Assembly: GCA_009775225.1 (NCBI GenBank)
Contig: VSPE01000061.1
Coordinates: 1-9,879 of the forward strand
DNA length: 9,879 nucleotides
Source of the DNA: Muribaculaceae bacterium
GTDB lineage: Bacteria; Bacteroidota; Bacteroidia; Bacteroidales; Muribaculaceae
Direction of reading: 5' to 3'
The notes under the pieces are model-generated. The model had not been told where the DNA came from. It was given only the letters and a program-made list of their open reading frames with translations, and searched no databases. The position numbers and the translations under genes were made by a program. Positions 1 to 7,238 of the stretch are shown in pieces; the stretch's first letter is position 1; each line of letters starts with the position of its first letter.

Positions 1-19
1 TCCTTTGCCGCAGGAATAA

Positions 20-64
20 ATCCGCCTCAAAATTTTCGGCCCTGTCGTTAACAAGCATTATTAA
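20..64 (+). pseudogene. 3' end remnant of an IS5-like transposase
   Basis: The last 14 codons before the TAA at 62-64 read IRLKIFGPVVNKHY, which resembles the C-terminus of the transposase entering at the other end of the window (ITLRKLTSVNNRF). The stop lies exactly 8 nt before the inner end of the insertion sequence, the same spacing as in the right-hand copy. An in-frame TAA at 17-19 interrupts the frame, so this copy is either decayed or frameshifted, or the similarity covers only the very end. The rest of the element lies outside the window. Family assignment is inference from the short C-terminus and the GAG-type terminus. Confidence 0.4.
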
Positions 65-75
65 ACAACCTCTTA
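47..75 (+). mobile_element. Right-hand terminus of an IS5-like insertion sequence (left copy)
   Basis: These 29 bases match the reverse complement of 9805-9833 at 26 of 29 positions. The shared part contains the transposase stop codon, the terminal ACAACCTC and an adjacent TTA. GAG termini followed by a 3-bp TNA target duplication are what I recall for the IS1031 group of the IS5 family, so TTA at 73-75 may be target site. The element lies to the left of base 72. Confidence 0.6.
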
Positions 76-198
76 TAATTACTGCGGCAAATTTAATCAA
101 AATTTCGCACCGATGTGACTGCATGATTTAGTTTTTTTTGCGGCAGTTGTTTAGAGGTTGTTCGGAGTCGTTTAATAATCATTGTCAAACAAGCTCTA
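64..198. repeat. Nested IS-end-like inverted repeats, MITE-like
   Basis: AACAACCTCT at 64-73 is the exact reverse complement of 153-162. ACTGCGGCAA at 81-90 pairs with 138-147 with one mismatch. A further arm, AAACAAGCTCT at 187-197, pairs imperfectly with 153-163. The motif TTTAATAATCATTGTCAAAC at 171-190 resembles the subterminal part of the IS end at 47-66 read in reverse. I read this as accumulated or nested ends of the same IS type, or a small non-autonomous derivative. No gene is visible here. Confidence 0.45.
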
Positions 199-255
199 AA
201 AGCACCATTTCCCGCCCGTCGGGATTTACGGCGACAGCAGGTGGTGCCGCCGTAT

Positions 256-263
256 TATTTTTG
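256..263 (+). promoter_or_regulatory. Candidate -7 box (TATTTTTG)
   Basis: This is an exact match to the Bacteroidetes -7 consensus TAnnTTTG, 13 nt before the ATG of the small membrane protein. No TTTG -33 element is visible at the usual 19-21 nt spacing, and the leader would be only about 7 nt. It may be chance. Confidence 0.3.
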
Positions 264-276
264 TGCAAAAAAGGCT

Positions 277-483
277 ATGGAGAAGGATGAAAAGCGCGGG
301 CGTGCCCGCGCACAACTTGTATGCGCGGTTGCCCTGGTGGCTCTGGGCTCCGGGCTGCTCATAGCGGGCTTCGTGGTGTCGCCCATAGGTGAAATCCATG
401 GCTCGGTGCTGGTTTCGTTCGGCGAAATACTGACTTTCGCGGGCGCGGTGTTCGGCATTGACTACCGCTATAAAGTATCGTGA
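277..483 (+). CDS. Small conserved membrane protein, 68 aa
   Basis: The ATG at 277 is preferred to the GTG at 241 because the protein then begins with a charged cytoplasmic segment (MEKDEKRGRARAQL) right before the first hydrophobic stretch. Two hydrophobic segments can be seen, about residues 15-34 (VCAVALVALGSGLLIAGFVV) and about 45-60 around SVLVSFGEILTFAGAVFGID, joined by a loop with PIGEIHG. The pattern of a first helix, PIGEIH, then V-FGEI-TFAG--GIDY, is one I recall from short uncharacterised proteins of Bacteroides, some near phage-like or mobile regions. No function is known to me. It lies between IS-end debris and a stem-loop, so it may be part of the accessory DNA rather than the receptor operon. 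Confidence 0.7.
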   Translation: MEKDEKRGRARAQLVCAVALVALGSGLLIAGFVVSPIGEIHGSVLVSFGEILTFAGAVFGIDYRYKVS

Positions 484-486
484 GCG

Positions 487-494
487 TACATTTG
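487..494 (+). promoter_or_regulatory. Candidate -7 box (TACATTTG) for the TonB receptor gene
   Basis: This is an exact TAnnTTTG match 46 nt before the ATG at 541. If used, transcription would begin near 500, within the left arm of the stem-loop at 495-527. No convincing -33 TTTG is present at standard spacing. Confidence 0.4.
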
Positions 495-527
495 CGGCGT
501 CGGAGCAATTTTTTTGCTTCGACGCCG
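495..527 (+). terminator. Stem-loop between small membrane protein and TonB receptor
   Basis: CGGCGTCGGAGCAA at 495-508 pairs with TTGCTTCGACGCCG at 514-527 (13 of 14 pairs) around a 5-T loop. It begins 11 nt after the stop of the small protein, and the following bases (TTATTATTTAG) are T-rich though not a clean T run. The simplest reading is a Rho-independent terminator for 277-483. Because a -7 box overlaps its left edge, it could instead lie in the 5' leader of the receptor mRNA. Confidence 0.55.
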
Positions 528-540
528 TTATTATTTAGTA

Positions 541-2955
541 ATGAATAAACGACTTGCTATCATATTTTTTGCCTTATGTGCGGCCTTGGGGCTGTGCGCA
601 AAGGGCCCGGTGAAAATATCGGGTCTTGTCACCGATGCCGACAACGAGCCACTGGAGTTCGTGACGGTGAAAGTGGCCGGCAAGGCTATAGGCACCACCA
701 GCGGTCTCGACGGCCGCTACACGCTGTCGGTGCCCGAAGCCGACACTATCCGGGTGGTGTTCAGCTGCATAGGGTTCGAGGAGTCGAAGCGCAGGCTTGT
801 CGATGCCTCGGGTGAAGTCACTCTCAATGTGAAGATGCAGCCGGCCAATTATGTGCTCGGCGGCATAGAGGTGACCGACTATCAGAAGCAGACGGGCACC
901 ATGCAGAAAATAGACCGCAACGAGCTTAAGCTGTCGCCCGACGCATCCGGCGGCTCTGTAGAGGCGCTTCTCACCACTATGGCGGGCGTGAACTCGAACA
1001 ATGAAATGTCGAGCCAGTACAGCGTGCGAGGCGGCTCGTACGATGAGAACAGCGTATATATAAACGGTATAGAAGTGTACCGCCCGCAGCTCATATCCAC
1101 GGGACAGCAGGAAGGCCTCAGTATAGTGAACCCCGACATGGTAGGTGCCATAGGCTTCTCCACGGGCGGTTTCTCGGCGGAATACGGCGACAAGATGAGC
1201 TCGGTGCTCGACATCACCTACCGCCAGCCCGAATCGTTCGAAGGCACAGTGTCGGCATCGCTCATGGGCGCCTCGGCGGCCGTAGGCACCAGTAGCAGAC
1301 ACTTCACCCAGCTTCACGGCATACGCTACAAGCAAAATTCGTCGCTGCTCGGCTCGCTTGAGGAGAAGGGCGACTACGACCCCAGATTTTTCGACTATCA
1401 GACTTCGATGACCTACACTTTCTCGCCTAAATGGAAGGTGTCGGTGCTCGGCAATATTGCCGTAAACAACTATCGTTTTATCCCTCATAACCGCACTACT
1501 AAGTTCGGCACGTCGACCGATGCCAAGGAGTTTACCGTGTACTTCGACGGACAGGAGAAAGACCGCTTCGAGACATACTTCGGAGCCGGCACAATCAGCT
1601 ATGCTCCAAACAAAAAGCATGAATTCAGCCTTCTTGCCTCGGGCTTCCTCACCAATGAGCTTGTGGCCTACGACATATCGGGCGAGTACTGGCTCGACCA
1701 GGCAGGTACCGGCGGCTCCGACGGCGATGCCGTGGGCGGCGAGCTTGGCGTTGGCCGCTACCACGAGCATGCGCGAAACCGCTTCAAGGCTTCGGTGTTC
1801 GCGCTCGATTTGCGGGGGCGCTCCGGCATAAGCCGCCACAACATTGACTACGGCATGAGCTACAAGCACGAGACAGTGTACGACCGCTCTCGCGAGTGGG
1901 AGCTGCGCGACTCGGCCGGCTTTTCGCTGCCCTTCGACCCCGATGCCCTCAAGGTAATATACAATATGTCGTCGAAACACGACCTCAGCTCCAACCGCCT
2001 GGCGTTCTATGCTATGGACACTTACAGGCTCGAGGCATCGGCGGGCTACTTCAACTTCAACGGCGGTATACGCTTCTCGTACTGGGACTACAACAAGGAG
2101 TTTCTCGTGAGTCCGCGTCTGAGTGTGGGCTTCGTGCCCTCGAAGCTGCCGCGCCTCTCGCTTCGCTTCGCCACCGGCCTGTACTATCAGTCGCCTTTCT
2201 ACAAGGAGTTCCGCCACCCTGTGACCGATGCCTCGGGCAACATCGTGGTAACGCTCAACGAGAACATCAAGAGTCAGCGCTCGCTCCAGTTTATCCTCGG
2301 TGCCGACTACACCTTCCGCGCCATGAACAGGCCCTTCAAGCTCTCTGGCGAGGTGTACTACAAGAACATGGGAAACCTTATCCCCTACGAAATAGACAAT
2401 CTCAAGATTGTGTACAGCGGCGCCAACCTTACCAATGGCTTCGCAATGGGCATCGACATGAAGCTCTTCGGGCAATTTGTACCCGGCACCGACTCGTGGA
2501 TTAGCTTCTCGCTGATGAAGACGCAGGAGACTCTGAACGGCGTGAAGGTGCCCCGCCCTACCGACCAGCGATACAGTTTCGCGCTGTTCTTCACCGACTA
2601 TTTCCCGAAGTTCCCCAAGCTTAAATTCAACCTGCGAGGTATATTCTCCGACGGACTTCCGATGACGGCACCGCGCGGCAGTCGCGACAAAGGCTACTTC
2701 CGCGCACCGGCTTACAAGCGCCTTGACATAGGCCTGGCCTACGCACTCCTCTCGCCGCCCAAGGACGGCGAACGCCGCTCGGGTTTCATGAGGCACTTCA
2801 AGAGTATATGGCTCGGGGTGGATGTGTTCAACCTCCTCGACATAAGCAACGTGAGCAGCTATTATTGGGTGACGGACGTAAACGAAATTCAGTACGCGGT
2901 GCCGAACTACCTCACACGCCGCCAGTTCAACGTGCGCCTGTCGGTAGACTTCTGA
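541..2955 (+). CDS. TonB-dependent outer-membrane receptor (no SusD partner)
   Basis: This 804-aa protein is a TonB-dependent transporter that would carry an unknown large or scarce ligand across the outer membrane. ATG 541 is chosen over the upstream TTG at 514 because it places a typical signal peptide at the N-terminus (MNKRLAIIFFALCAALGLCA). Domains in order: CarboxypepD_reg-like domain at about 25-100 (ISGLVTDADNEPLEFVTVKV, then TSGLDGRYTLSVP); plug at about 115-228, with the SQYSVRGGSYDENSVYINGIEVYRP and GGFSAEYGDKMSSVLDI type motifs; 22-strand barrel to the end, finishing in FNVRLSVDF with the terminal Phe expected of a Bam substrate. There is no SusD-like gene or glycan enzyme beside it, so it is not a standard polysaccharide-utilisation pair. 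Ligand unknown. The 3' end converges on the aromatic-pathway gene with a gap of 4 nt and no visible bidirectional terminator. Confidence 0.93.
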   Translation: MNKRLAIIFFALCAALGLCAKGPVKISGLVTDADNEPLEFVTVKVAGKAIGTTSGLDGRYTLSVPEADTIRVVFSCIGFEESKRRLVDASGEVTLNVKMQPANYVLGGIEVTDYQKQTGTMQKIDRNELKLSPDASGGSVEALLTTMAGVNSNNEMSSQYSVRGGSYDENSVYINGIEVYRPQLISTGQQEGLSIVNPDMVGAIGFSTGGFSAEYGDKMSSVLDITYRQPESFEGTVSASLMGASAAVGTSSRHFTQLHGIRYKQNSSLLGSLEEKGDYDPRFFDYQTSMTYTFSPKWKVSVLGNIAVNNYRFIPHNRTTKFGTSTDAKEFTVYFDGQEKDRFETYFGAGTISYAPNKKHEFSLLASGFLTNELVAYDISGEYWLDQAGTGGSDGDAVGGELGVGRYHEHARNRFKASVFALDLRGRSGISRHNIDYGMSYKHETVYDRSREWELRDSAGFSLPFDPDALKVIYNMSSKHDLSSNRLAFYAMDTYRLEASAGYFNFNGGIRFSYWDYNKEFLVSPRLSVGFVPSKLPRLSLRFATGLYYQSPFYKEFRHPVTDASGNIVVTLNENIKSQRSLQFILGADYTFRAMNRPFKLSGEVYYKNMGNLIPYEIDNLKIVYSGANLTNGFAMGIDMKLFGQFVPGTDSWISFSLMKTQETLNGVKVPRPTDQRYSFALFFTDYFPKFPKLKFNLRGIFSDGLPMTAPRGSRDKGYFRAPAYKRLDIGLAYALLSPPKDGERRSGFMRHFKSIWLGVDVFNLLDISNVSSYYWVTDVNEIQYAVPNYLTRRQFNVRLSVDF

Positions 2956-2959
2956 GCAA

Positions 2960-4060
2960 TTAATTCTTTATTCCAACGCCGCTGTCCCGGAATATTTCGG
3001 CCTGCTGGCTCACTGACTCTTCGTGGATTGTGGCCAGTATGTTTCCGATAAATTCGGGCGAAAGGTCGAGAGCGGCAGCGGCGTCGACTCGCAGCTTCAT
3101 AAGGTCGTTGTAGCGGCCGGGCTGCACTATAGGAATACGGTTTGCGAGTTTGTAGCGCCCGATTTCGCGCGACACGCGCATACGCTGCGCCAGAAGGTCG
3201 AGCAGCTCGTCGTCGATGCGGTCTATCTGCTGTCGGAGCATGTCGAGCGTCTCGGTAGGTTGCCCGTCGGCAGGCACTACGAGCGAGTCTATGATCCCGG
3301 CAAGACACTCTGGCGTGACCTGCTGCGCGGCGTCGCTGAGGGCCTGTTCCGGGCGGCAATGGCTCTCGATGATTAAGCCGTCGAAGCGCAGGTTCAGTGC
3401 CTGCTGCGATATAGGGGCAATAAGGTCGGCCCGTCCGCCGATGTGGCTGGGGTCGCAGATGATAGGAAGACCGGGAAGCCTGCGGTGCAGCTCGATAGGC
3501 ACACGCCACTCGGGCGGGTTGCGGTAAAGGTGCTTGCCGTAGGAACTGAAGCCACGGTGCACGGCGGCGATGCGCCTTATGCCGGCGGCATATATGCGCT
3601 GTATGGCACCTATCCACAGCTCCAGGTCGGGGTTCACAGGATTCTTCACAAGAACGGCAAGGGCGTCGCGCCTTGCCTGAGGGAGCGCCGCAAGGGCGTC
3701 GGCAATCTCTTGCACGGCAAAGGGATTTGCCGAAGTGCGCGCACCTATCCATATTGCATCCATGCCGGCGTCGAGGGCCTCGGCAAGATGACGCGCGTTG
3801 GCGACCTCAGTGGCAATGAGCATGCCTGTCTCGGACTTTACTCGTGCGAGCCACGGCAGCGATGGAGCGCCAATGCCTTCGAAGCCGCCCGGGCGCGTGC
3901 GCGGTTTCCACACTCCGGCACGGAATATACGGAAGCCGGCGGCAGCCAGACGGCGGGCGGTGTCGAGGGTCTGCTCTTCGCTCTCGGCGCTGCAGGGGCC
4001 TGCGAGCACCAGCGGCGAGCGGCCCATAATATCTTCACTGAAAAGGGGAGCGAACTTCAA
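2960..4060 (-). CDS. aroF: Bifunctional DAHP synthase / chorismate mutase
   Basis: This cytoplasmic enzyme condenses phosphoenolpyruvate with erythrose-4-phosphate (first step of the shikimate pathway) and also converts chorismate to prephenate. Residues about 15-260 are a class I DAHP synthase: AGPCSAES (20-27), WKPRTRPGGFEG (51-62), VKNPVNPD (138-145), HRGFS (168-172), CDPSHIGG (202-209) and ESHCRPEQALSD (232-243). Residues about 272-356 are an AroQ-type chorismate mutase with Arg276, Arg293, Lys304 and a final Gln near 352. Fusion in this order is known from Bacteroides, where the mutase is thought to serve phenylalanine/tyrosine feedback. The start is TTG: an in-frame TAA lies five codons upstream, and the family needs about 19 residues before AGPCSAE, which TTG gives exactly. 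The ATG at 4027 (residue 12) is the only alternative. It lies 28 nt downstream of lptD on the same strand, so the two may be co-transcribed. Gene symbol varies between annotations (aroF/aroA-pheA). Confidence 0.93.
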   Translation of the reverse strand: MKFAPLFSEDIMGRSPLVLAGPCSAESEEQTLDTARRLAAAGFRIFRAGVWKPRTRPGGFEGIGAPSLPWLARVKSETGMLIATEVANARHLAEALDAGMDAIWIGARTSANPFAVQEIADALAALPQARRDALAVLVKNPVNPDLELWIGAIQRIYAAGIRRIAAVHRGFSSYGKHLYRNPPEWRVPIELHRRLPGLPIICDPSHIGGRADLIAPISQQALNLRFDGLIIESHCRPEQALSDAAQQVTPECLAGIIDSLVVPADGQPTETLDMLRQQIDRIDDELLDLLAQRMRVSREIGRYKLANRIPIVQPGRYNDLMKLRVDAAAALDLSPEFIGNILATIHEESVSQQAEIFRDSGVGIKN

Positions 4061-4088
4061 GGCTGCTGTGGATTAATAGGTTGAAAAA

Positions 4089-6887
4089 TCAATACCAGTC
4101 GATGCCTGTAGAGCTGTTCGAACGCTTGTCGTACTTGAGGTCGGAGAGCATCGAGGAGTTTACGGATATGTGGAAGTTGTAGCTCTTGTAGGGGCCTACG
4201 GGTACGAAGCTTGCCCGCATGGTGAAGCAGTGCAGGTCGCGAGATATGTTGCAGTTCATGTAGGCTATGCGCCCCGTGTCGAAGTTATACGAGGCTGTAA
4301 ATGAGAAGTTCCATGCCGGCGTTGGCCTGAGATTGCCCGACAACGACAGGTTCTGCGTGATTTTGCCGTCGTACTCCATTTTCTGCTTGTTGAAAGCTCC
4401 ATAGCCGTAGTTTACGGAGTAGTTCAGCGTAAGGCTCCAAGGTACCTGCCACCTGGCATAACCGTCGGCGTCCAGTTCGATGTCGCCGGGACTGCCGGAG
4501 TCGTTTTCCTCGTCGCGGCGGTTGCGGTCCTGCTGCGCACCGCTTGTGTTGTTTTCGCTGCTGTTGTTATTGTTACTGTCGTTTTTCTTCTTGCGCTTGA
4601 AGGTGTCATTATTGAACGTGTAGGAAAATGACGTGCCCGTACGCATGAGCTTGCCTATACCCTTTCCGGCCTGCAGGCGCGTCTTGTTGATGCGCACTGG
4701 CGTGCCCGATGAGTTGAGGCCGTAGGTGTACACGTCCCACGTGGCAGAAAGGTTGAGATTGAAGTTCTTGGCGAGGCGCAGCAGGATAGATGTGGAGAGG
4801 TCGCTCCAACGGAGCGAGTCGGCTGCGAAGTTGTAGCTTTCCTGAATGTTGAGGTTCTCGATAAGCGATATTTTCTTCTCGCCGATAGAGTCGTTGTCGC
4901 TCTTCACCTTCATCTCGAGGTTATTGGCGAGTGAGAATGAGAGCGAGCCGTTGCGGCCCTGAGCGGGAGTGCCGAAGAGCGCGTTGGGGAAGTAGCTGTA
5001 TTTCTTTTCGAGTTCCCGGCCGCGGGTGTCGGTATAGCGGTACGAGCCGTAGTAACCGAAGAACTTGGAGGAGAAGTCGGGCGCGCCGGTAAACGACACC
5101 GAGGGGGTGAGGACATAGCGCACCATCTTGATTTTCTTGCCGATGAAGCCGAGCGGCTGGAAGAAGGCATACACCTTTGTATCCATCGACACCGAAGCGT
5201 TGAAGTCCCACACGTTGTAGAAGTTATATGTGGTATCCATTCGCTCAATAGCCTGCTCTTCGTCCCAGCTACGGCGCACCTTTGTGGTGTACATGCGGTC
5301 GGTGAGGCTGAGCGAGGGTGTGATGTTGATGTAGTTGAACACATTGAACGTCGCCGAAATGGGCACGCTGTGCTTCATGCCGTTACGCCAGTCTTTCACG
5401 AGACTTTTCTTGAAGAACTCGTCCTGCTTCGAGGTAAGGGAGTTCTGCAAGAGGCCGGTATACGACAGCTTGATTTTCTCGTACCACTTTGCGGCTCCGA
5501 TAGCCTTCTTGCGCTTGAAGGGGTAGACCTGCGAGAGACTCACGGTGACATTGGGGAAGGAAACCGAAAGAGTGGAGTCCTGTGTTCGCTGGGCGATGTT
5601 GAAGGTGGTGGAGAGGCTCCACTTGGTACCCGGGAAGCGATATGTCATGTTGATTGACGAGCTCTTGGTGTTCTCGGTAAACGAAGATGAGTAATACGAG
5701 TTGAGGTCGTTGCGCGAGTATCCCGATGTGGTGAAGTTCACGCTCGCCGAGAGCGACATGTTCGGGTTGGCCTTGGCATCCTGCGAATGGTTCCATAGCA
5801 CCTGGAAGTTGGTCTGCGTGGCATAGTCGGGCGAGCCTTTCTCGCCGGTTATGGTCTTGAGGTAGCTGAGGTTGAACGCGCCTTGGAACTTGTAGCGCTT
5901 GGCATAGCTCGAGCGTGCGCTGAGGCCCCACGAGCCCTTGGTGTATATCTCGCCGGTGAGAGCAAGGTCTATGTTGTCGTTAATGGCGAAGTAGTAGCCG
6001 CCGTCGCTGAGATAGAAGCCTCGGTTGTAGTCGTCGCCGAAGCTGGGCACTATGATGCCCGAGGCGTATTTGTCGGTGAAGGGGAAGTAGCCGAATGGCA
6101 CCGCCAGCGGCAGCGGCAGGCCGGCGAGCACCATGTAGGCAGGCCCGAACACGGCATTCTTGCCGGGACGCACCTTGGCCTTGGTGAGCTGGAAATAGAA
6201 GTGGGGGTCGTCGTGGTGGTCGCAGGTGGTGTAGCGGCCGTTGGTGAGGAAGAACTCGTCCTCGCCACTCTTTTTGGACTGTCCGCCTGTGAGATAGCCC
6301 TCTCCCTGCTGCGTGACCACATTGGTGATGTAGCCTTTCTCTGATTTAAAGTTATAGCGCATAGTCGAGGCCTCATAGTCGGTGCCCTTATCGTTGAATA
6401 CGGGCCTGCCGATGACCTCGCCCGTGGTGTCGAGGCGCCCCACGGCAAAGACGGTGTTGTCGTTGAGGTCCATCTGTATTTCGGCGGCGTCGAGCTTTAT
6501 GTCGCCATACTGTACGGCACCGTTGCCGAACATGAAAGCCGAGTCGCGACGGATAATCACCATAGAGTCCGACGACGAGAAGTCGACCGGCGCGTCGAGG
6601 TCGGTCTTCACATATCGCACGCGCGACTGCGGTGCCGCCGGTACTGCCGGAACGACAAGCAGAGAGTCGTCGCCCACTGTGTCTGTGGCGATTACAGCCG
6701 GCACCAGAGAGTCGAACGGAAGTGCGGGAGTATCCACAGCCATGTCGGGCGAGTCGGCGCCCGCCACGCGCGCACGTTGCCATAAAGCGGCAGCGGCATC
6801 GGGCGTATCATCGTCAGGATTGCCCAAGGCCGTAAACGCAAACAAGGCCAGCACAATGGCCGCAATATATATAATGAGAGCTCTCAA
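4089..6887 (-). CDS. lptD: LPS-assembly outer-membrane protein LptD
   Basis: This 932-aa protein is the Bacteroidetes form of the translocon that inserts lipopolysaccharide into the outer leaflet of the outer membrane. Residues 1-22 form a signal peptide (MRALIIYIAAIVLALFAFTA). Residues about 23-100 are a Pro/Ala/Asp-rich linker. Residues about 100-200 are the periplasmic LptA/OstA-like jellyroll (SSSDSMVIIRRDSAFMFGNG, DLNDNTVFAVGRLD). CDHHDDPHFYF at 222-232 and the segment through PFGYFPF and SGIIVPSFGDDYNRGFYL (about 264-294) mark the start of the barrel domain, which continues as alternating beta strands to the aromatic terminus DWY. An Asn/Ser/Asp-rich, charged insert lies at about 763-808. 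The TTG start is forced: upstream codons reach a TGA without any ATG or GTG, and the first in-frame ATG (residue 49) would remove the signal peptide. A -7 box 27 nt upstream supports this start. Confidence 0.9.
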   Translation of the reverse strand: MRALIIYIAAIVLALFAFTALGNPDDDTPDAAAALWQRARVAGADSPDMAVDTPALPFDSLVPAVIATDTVGDDSLLVVPAVPAAPQSRVRYVKTDLDAPVDFSSSDSMVIIRRDSAFMFGNGAVQYGDIKLDAAEIQMDLNDNTVFAVGRLDTTGEVIGRPVFNDKGTDYEASTMRYNFKSEKGYITNVVTQQGEGYLTGGQSKKSGEDEFFLTNGRYTTCDHHDDPHFYFQLTKAKVRPGKNAVFGPAYMVLAGLPLPLAVPFGYFPFTDKYASGIIVPSFGDDYNRGFYLSDGGYYFAINDNIDLALTGEIYTKGSWGLSARSSYAKRYKFQGAFNLSYLKTITGEKGSPDYATQTNFQVLWNHSQDAKANPNMSLSASVNFTTSGYSRNDLNSYYSSSFTENTKSSSINMTYRFPGTKWSLSTTFNIAQRTQDSTLSVSFPNVTVSLSQVYPFKRKKAIGAAKWYEKIKLSYTGLLQNSLTSKQDEFFKKSLVKDWRNGMKHSVPISATFNVFNYINITPSLSLTDRMYTTKVRRSWDEEQAIERMDTTYNFYNVWDFNASVSMDTKVYAFFQPLGFIGKKIKMVRYVLTPSVSFTGAPDFSSKFFGYYGSYRYTDTRGRELEKKYSYFPNALFGTPAQGRNGSLSFSLANNLEMKVKSDNDSIGEKKISLIENLNIQESYNFAADSLRWSDLSTSILLRLAKNFNLNLSATWDVYTYGLNSSGTPVRINKTRLQAGKGIGKLMRTGTSFSYTFNNDTFKRKKKNDSNNNNSSENNTSGAQQDRNRRDEENDSGSPGDIELDADGYARWQVPWSLTLNYSVNYGYGAFNKQKMEYDGKITQNLSLSGNLRPTPAWNFSFTASYNFDTGRIAYMNCNISRDLHCFTMRASFVPVGPYKSYNFHISVNSSMLSDLKYDKRSNSSTGIDWY

Positions 6888-6891
6888 GCTT

Positions 6892-6923
6892 CGTATCTTT
6901 CAAATTGCAGCCGCAAAGATACG
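6892..6923. repeat. Perfect 9-bp inverted repeat spanning the lptD promoter
   Basis: CGTATCTTT at 6892-6900 is the exact reverse complement of AAAGATACG at 6915-6923, with 14 nt between. One arm contains most of the -7 box and the other lies in the leader just before the TTG start. It could be an operator, an mRNA hairpin, or a promoter motif repeated by chance. Confidence 0.5.
6914..6921 (-). promoter_or_regulatory. -7 box TATCTTTG of the lptD promoter
   Basis: Read on the minus strand this is TATCTTTG, an exact TAnnTTTG match embedded in the very common Bacteroidales context TTTTTCGTATCTTTGCGG. Transcription would start near 6908, giving a leader of about 20 nt to the TTG at 6887. No clear TTTG is seen at -33. 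lptD and probably the downstream aromatic-pathway gene would be transcribed from here. Confidence 0.65.
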
Positions 6924-6968
6924 AAAAAACGCCGAAAAGCCACACTATTAAAACATATTTAAGAGTTA

Positions 6969-6984
6969 AAGCACAACTGTGCTT
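6969..6984. repeat. Short hairpin upstream of lptD
   Basis: AAGCAC (6969-6974) pairs with GTGCTT (6979-6984) around AACT. On the plus strand it is followed by CTTTTG. It lies between the palindrome region and the lptD promoter and might end leftward transcripts coming from the toxin island, but it lacks a proper T run in that direction. Weak call. Confidence 0.25.
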
Positions 6985-7084
6985 CTTTTGCCAATCAATA
7001 TTTGAGGAAGATGCGGCCTCCCGGATAGGCAGACCTGATGTAGGGCGTATTTATCGGGGCTATCCTTTCTTATGGGGCAAGCCA

Positions 7085-7184
7085 AAACCACGGTGTATGG
7101 ATTTAATGAAATTTGTGGTCGGAGACTGCAGTTTTAACATTTATCCAAACGCAATTAAATAAATGCACCTATATTCCGGCTTGA
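7085..7184 (-). pseudogene. Relic of a second copy of the candidate immunity gene 3' end
   Basis: This segment is a diverged direct copy of 7490-7580, roughly three quarters identical by eye and best conserved over ATTCCGGCTTGA, CAATT and ATTTATCCA-ACGCAATT. On the minus strand the intact copy encodes QAGISVQLRLDKW and its stop. Here the same codons read QAGI followed by TAG, and an 8-bp insertion then shifts the frame before the LRLDK-like codons. The homology also covers about 50 nt of 3' untranslated DNA. No other part of the paralogue is recognisable. The rest of 6924-7190 shows no gene. Confidence 0.55.
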
Positions 7185-7190
7185 CCCGTT

Positions 7191-7227
7191 ATTGCAGCGT
7201 AGCTGCGATACACCGCATTAGCGGTGT
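7191..7227. repeat. Two adjacent short palindromes
   Basis: ATTGCAGC/GCTGCGAT at 7191-7198 and 7202-7209 pair with one mismatch around GTA. ACACCGC/GCGGTGT at 7210-7216 and 7221-7227 pair perfectly around ATTA. They touch each other and open a series of palindromes that runs to about 7465. Confidence 0.6.
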
Positions 7228-7238
7228 CAATAAATATA

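Noticed and set aside
574..2796. A 740-codon open frame on the minus strand opposite the TonB receptor gene
   Set aside because: Its translation is rich in Arg, His, Val and Ala with no domain, while the plus strand shows signal peptide, plug and barrel. Long antisense frames are common opposite GC-rich genes.
541..2955. SusC-type receptor of a polysaccharide utilisation locus
   Set aside because: Only about 800 aa against the roughly 1000 usual for SusC, and no SusD, sulfatase or glycoside hydrolase gene is adjacent.
2940..2975. Bidirectional terminator between the convergent receptor and aromatic-pathway genes
   Set aside because: The 4-nt gap and its surroundings show no stem with a T run on either strand.
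2907..3752. A 281-codon minus-strand frame over the aromatic-pathway gene
   Set aside because: Arg/Pro/Ala-rich, low-complexity translation in another frame of a gene with complete catalytic motifs.
5883..6344. A plus-strand frame of about 150 codons inside lptD
   Set aside because: Val/Glu/Gly-rich translation without any domain; complement of well-conserved LptD sequence.
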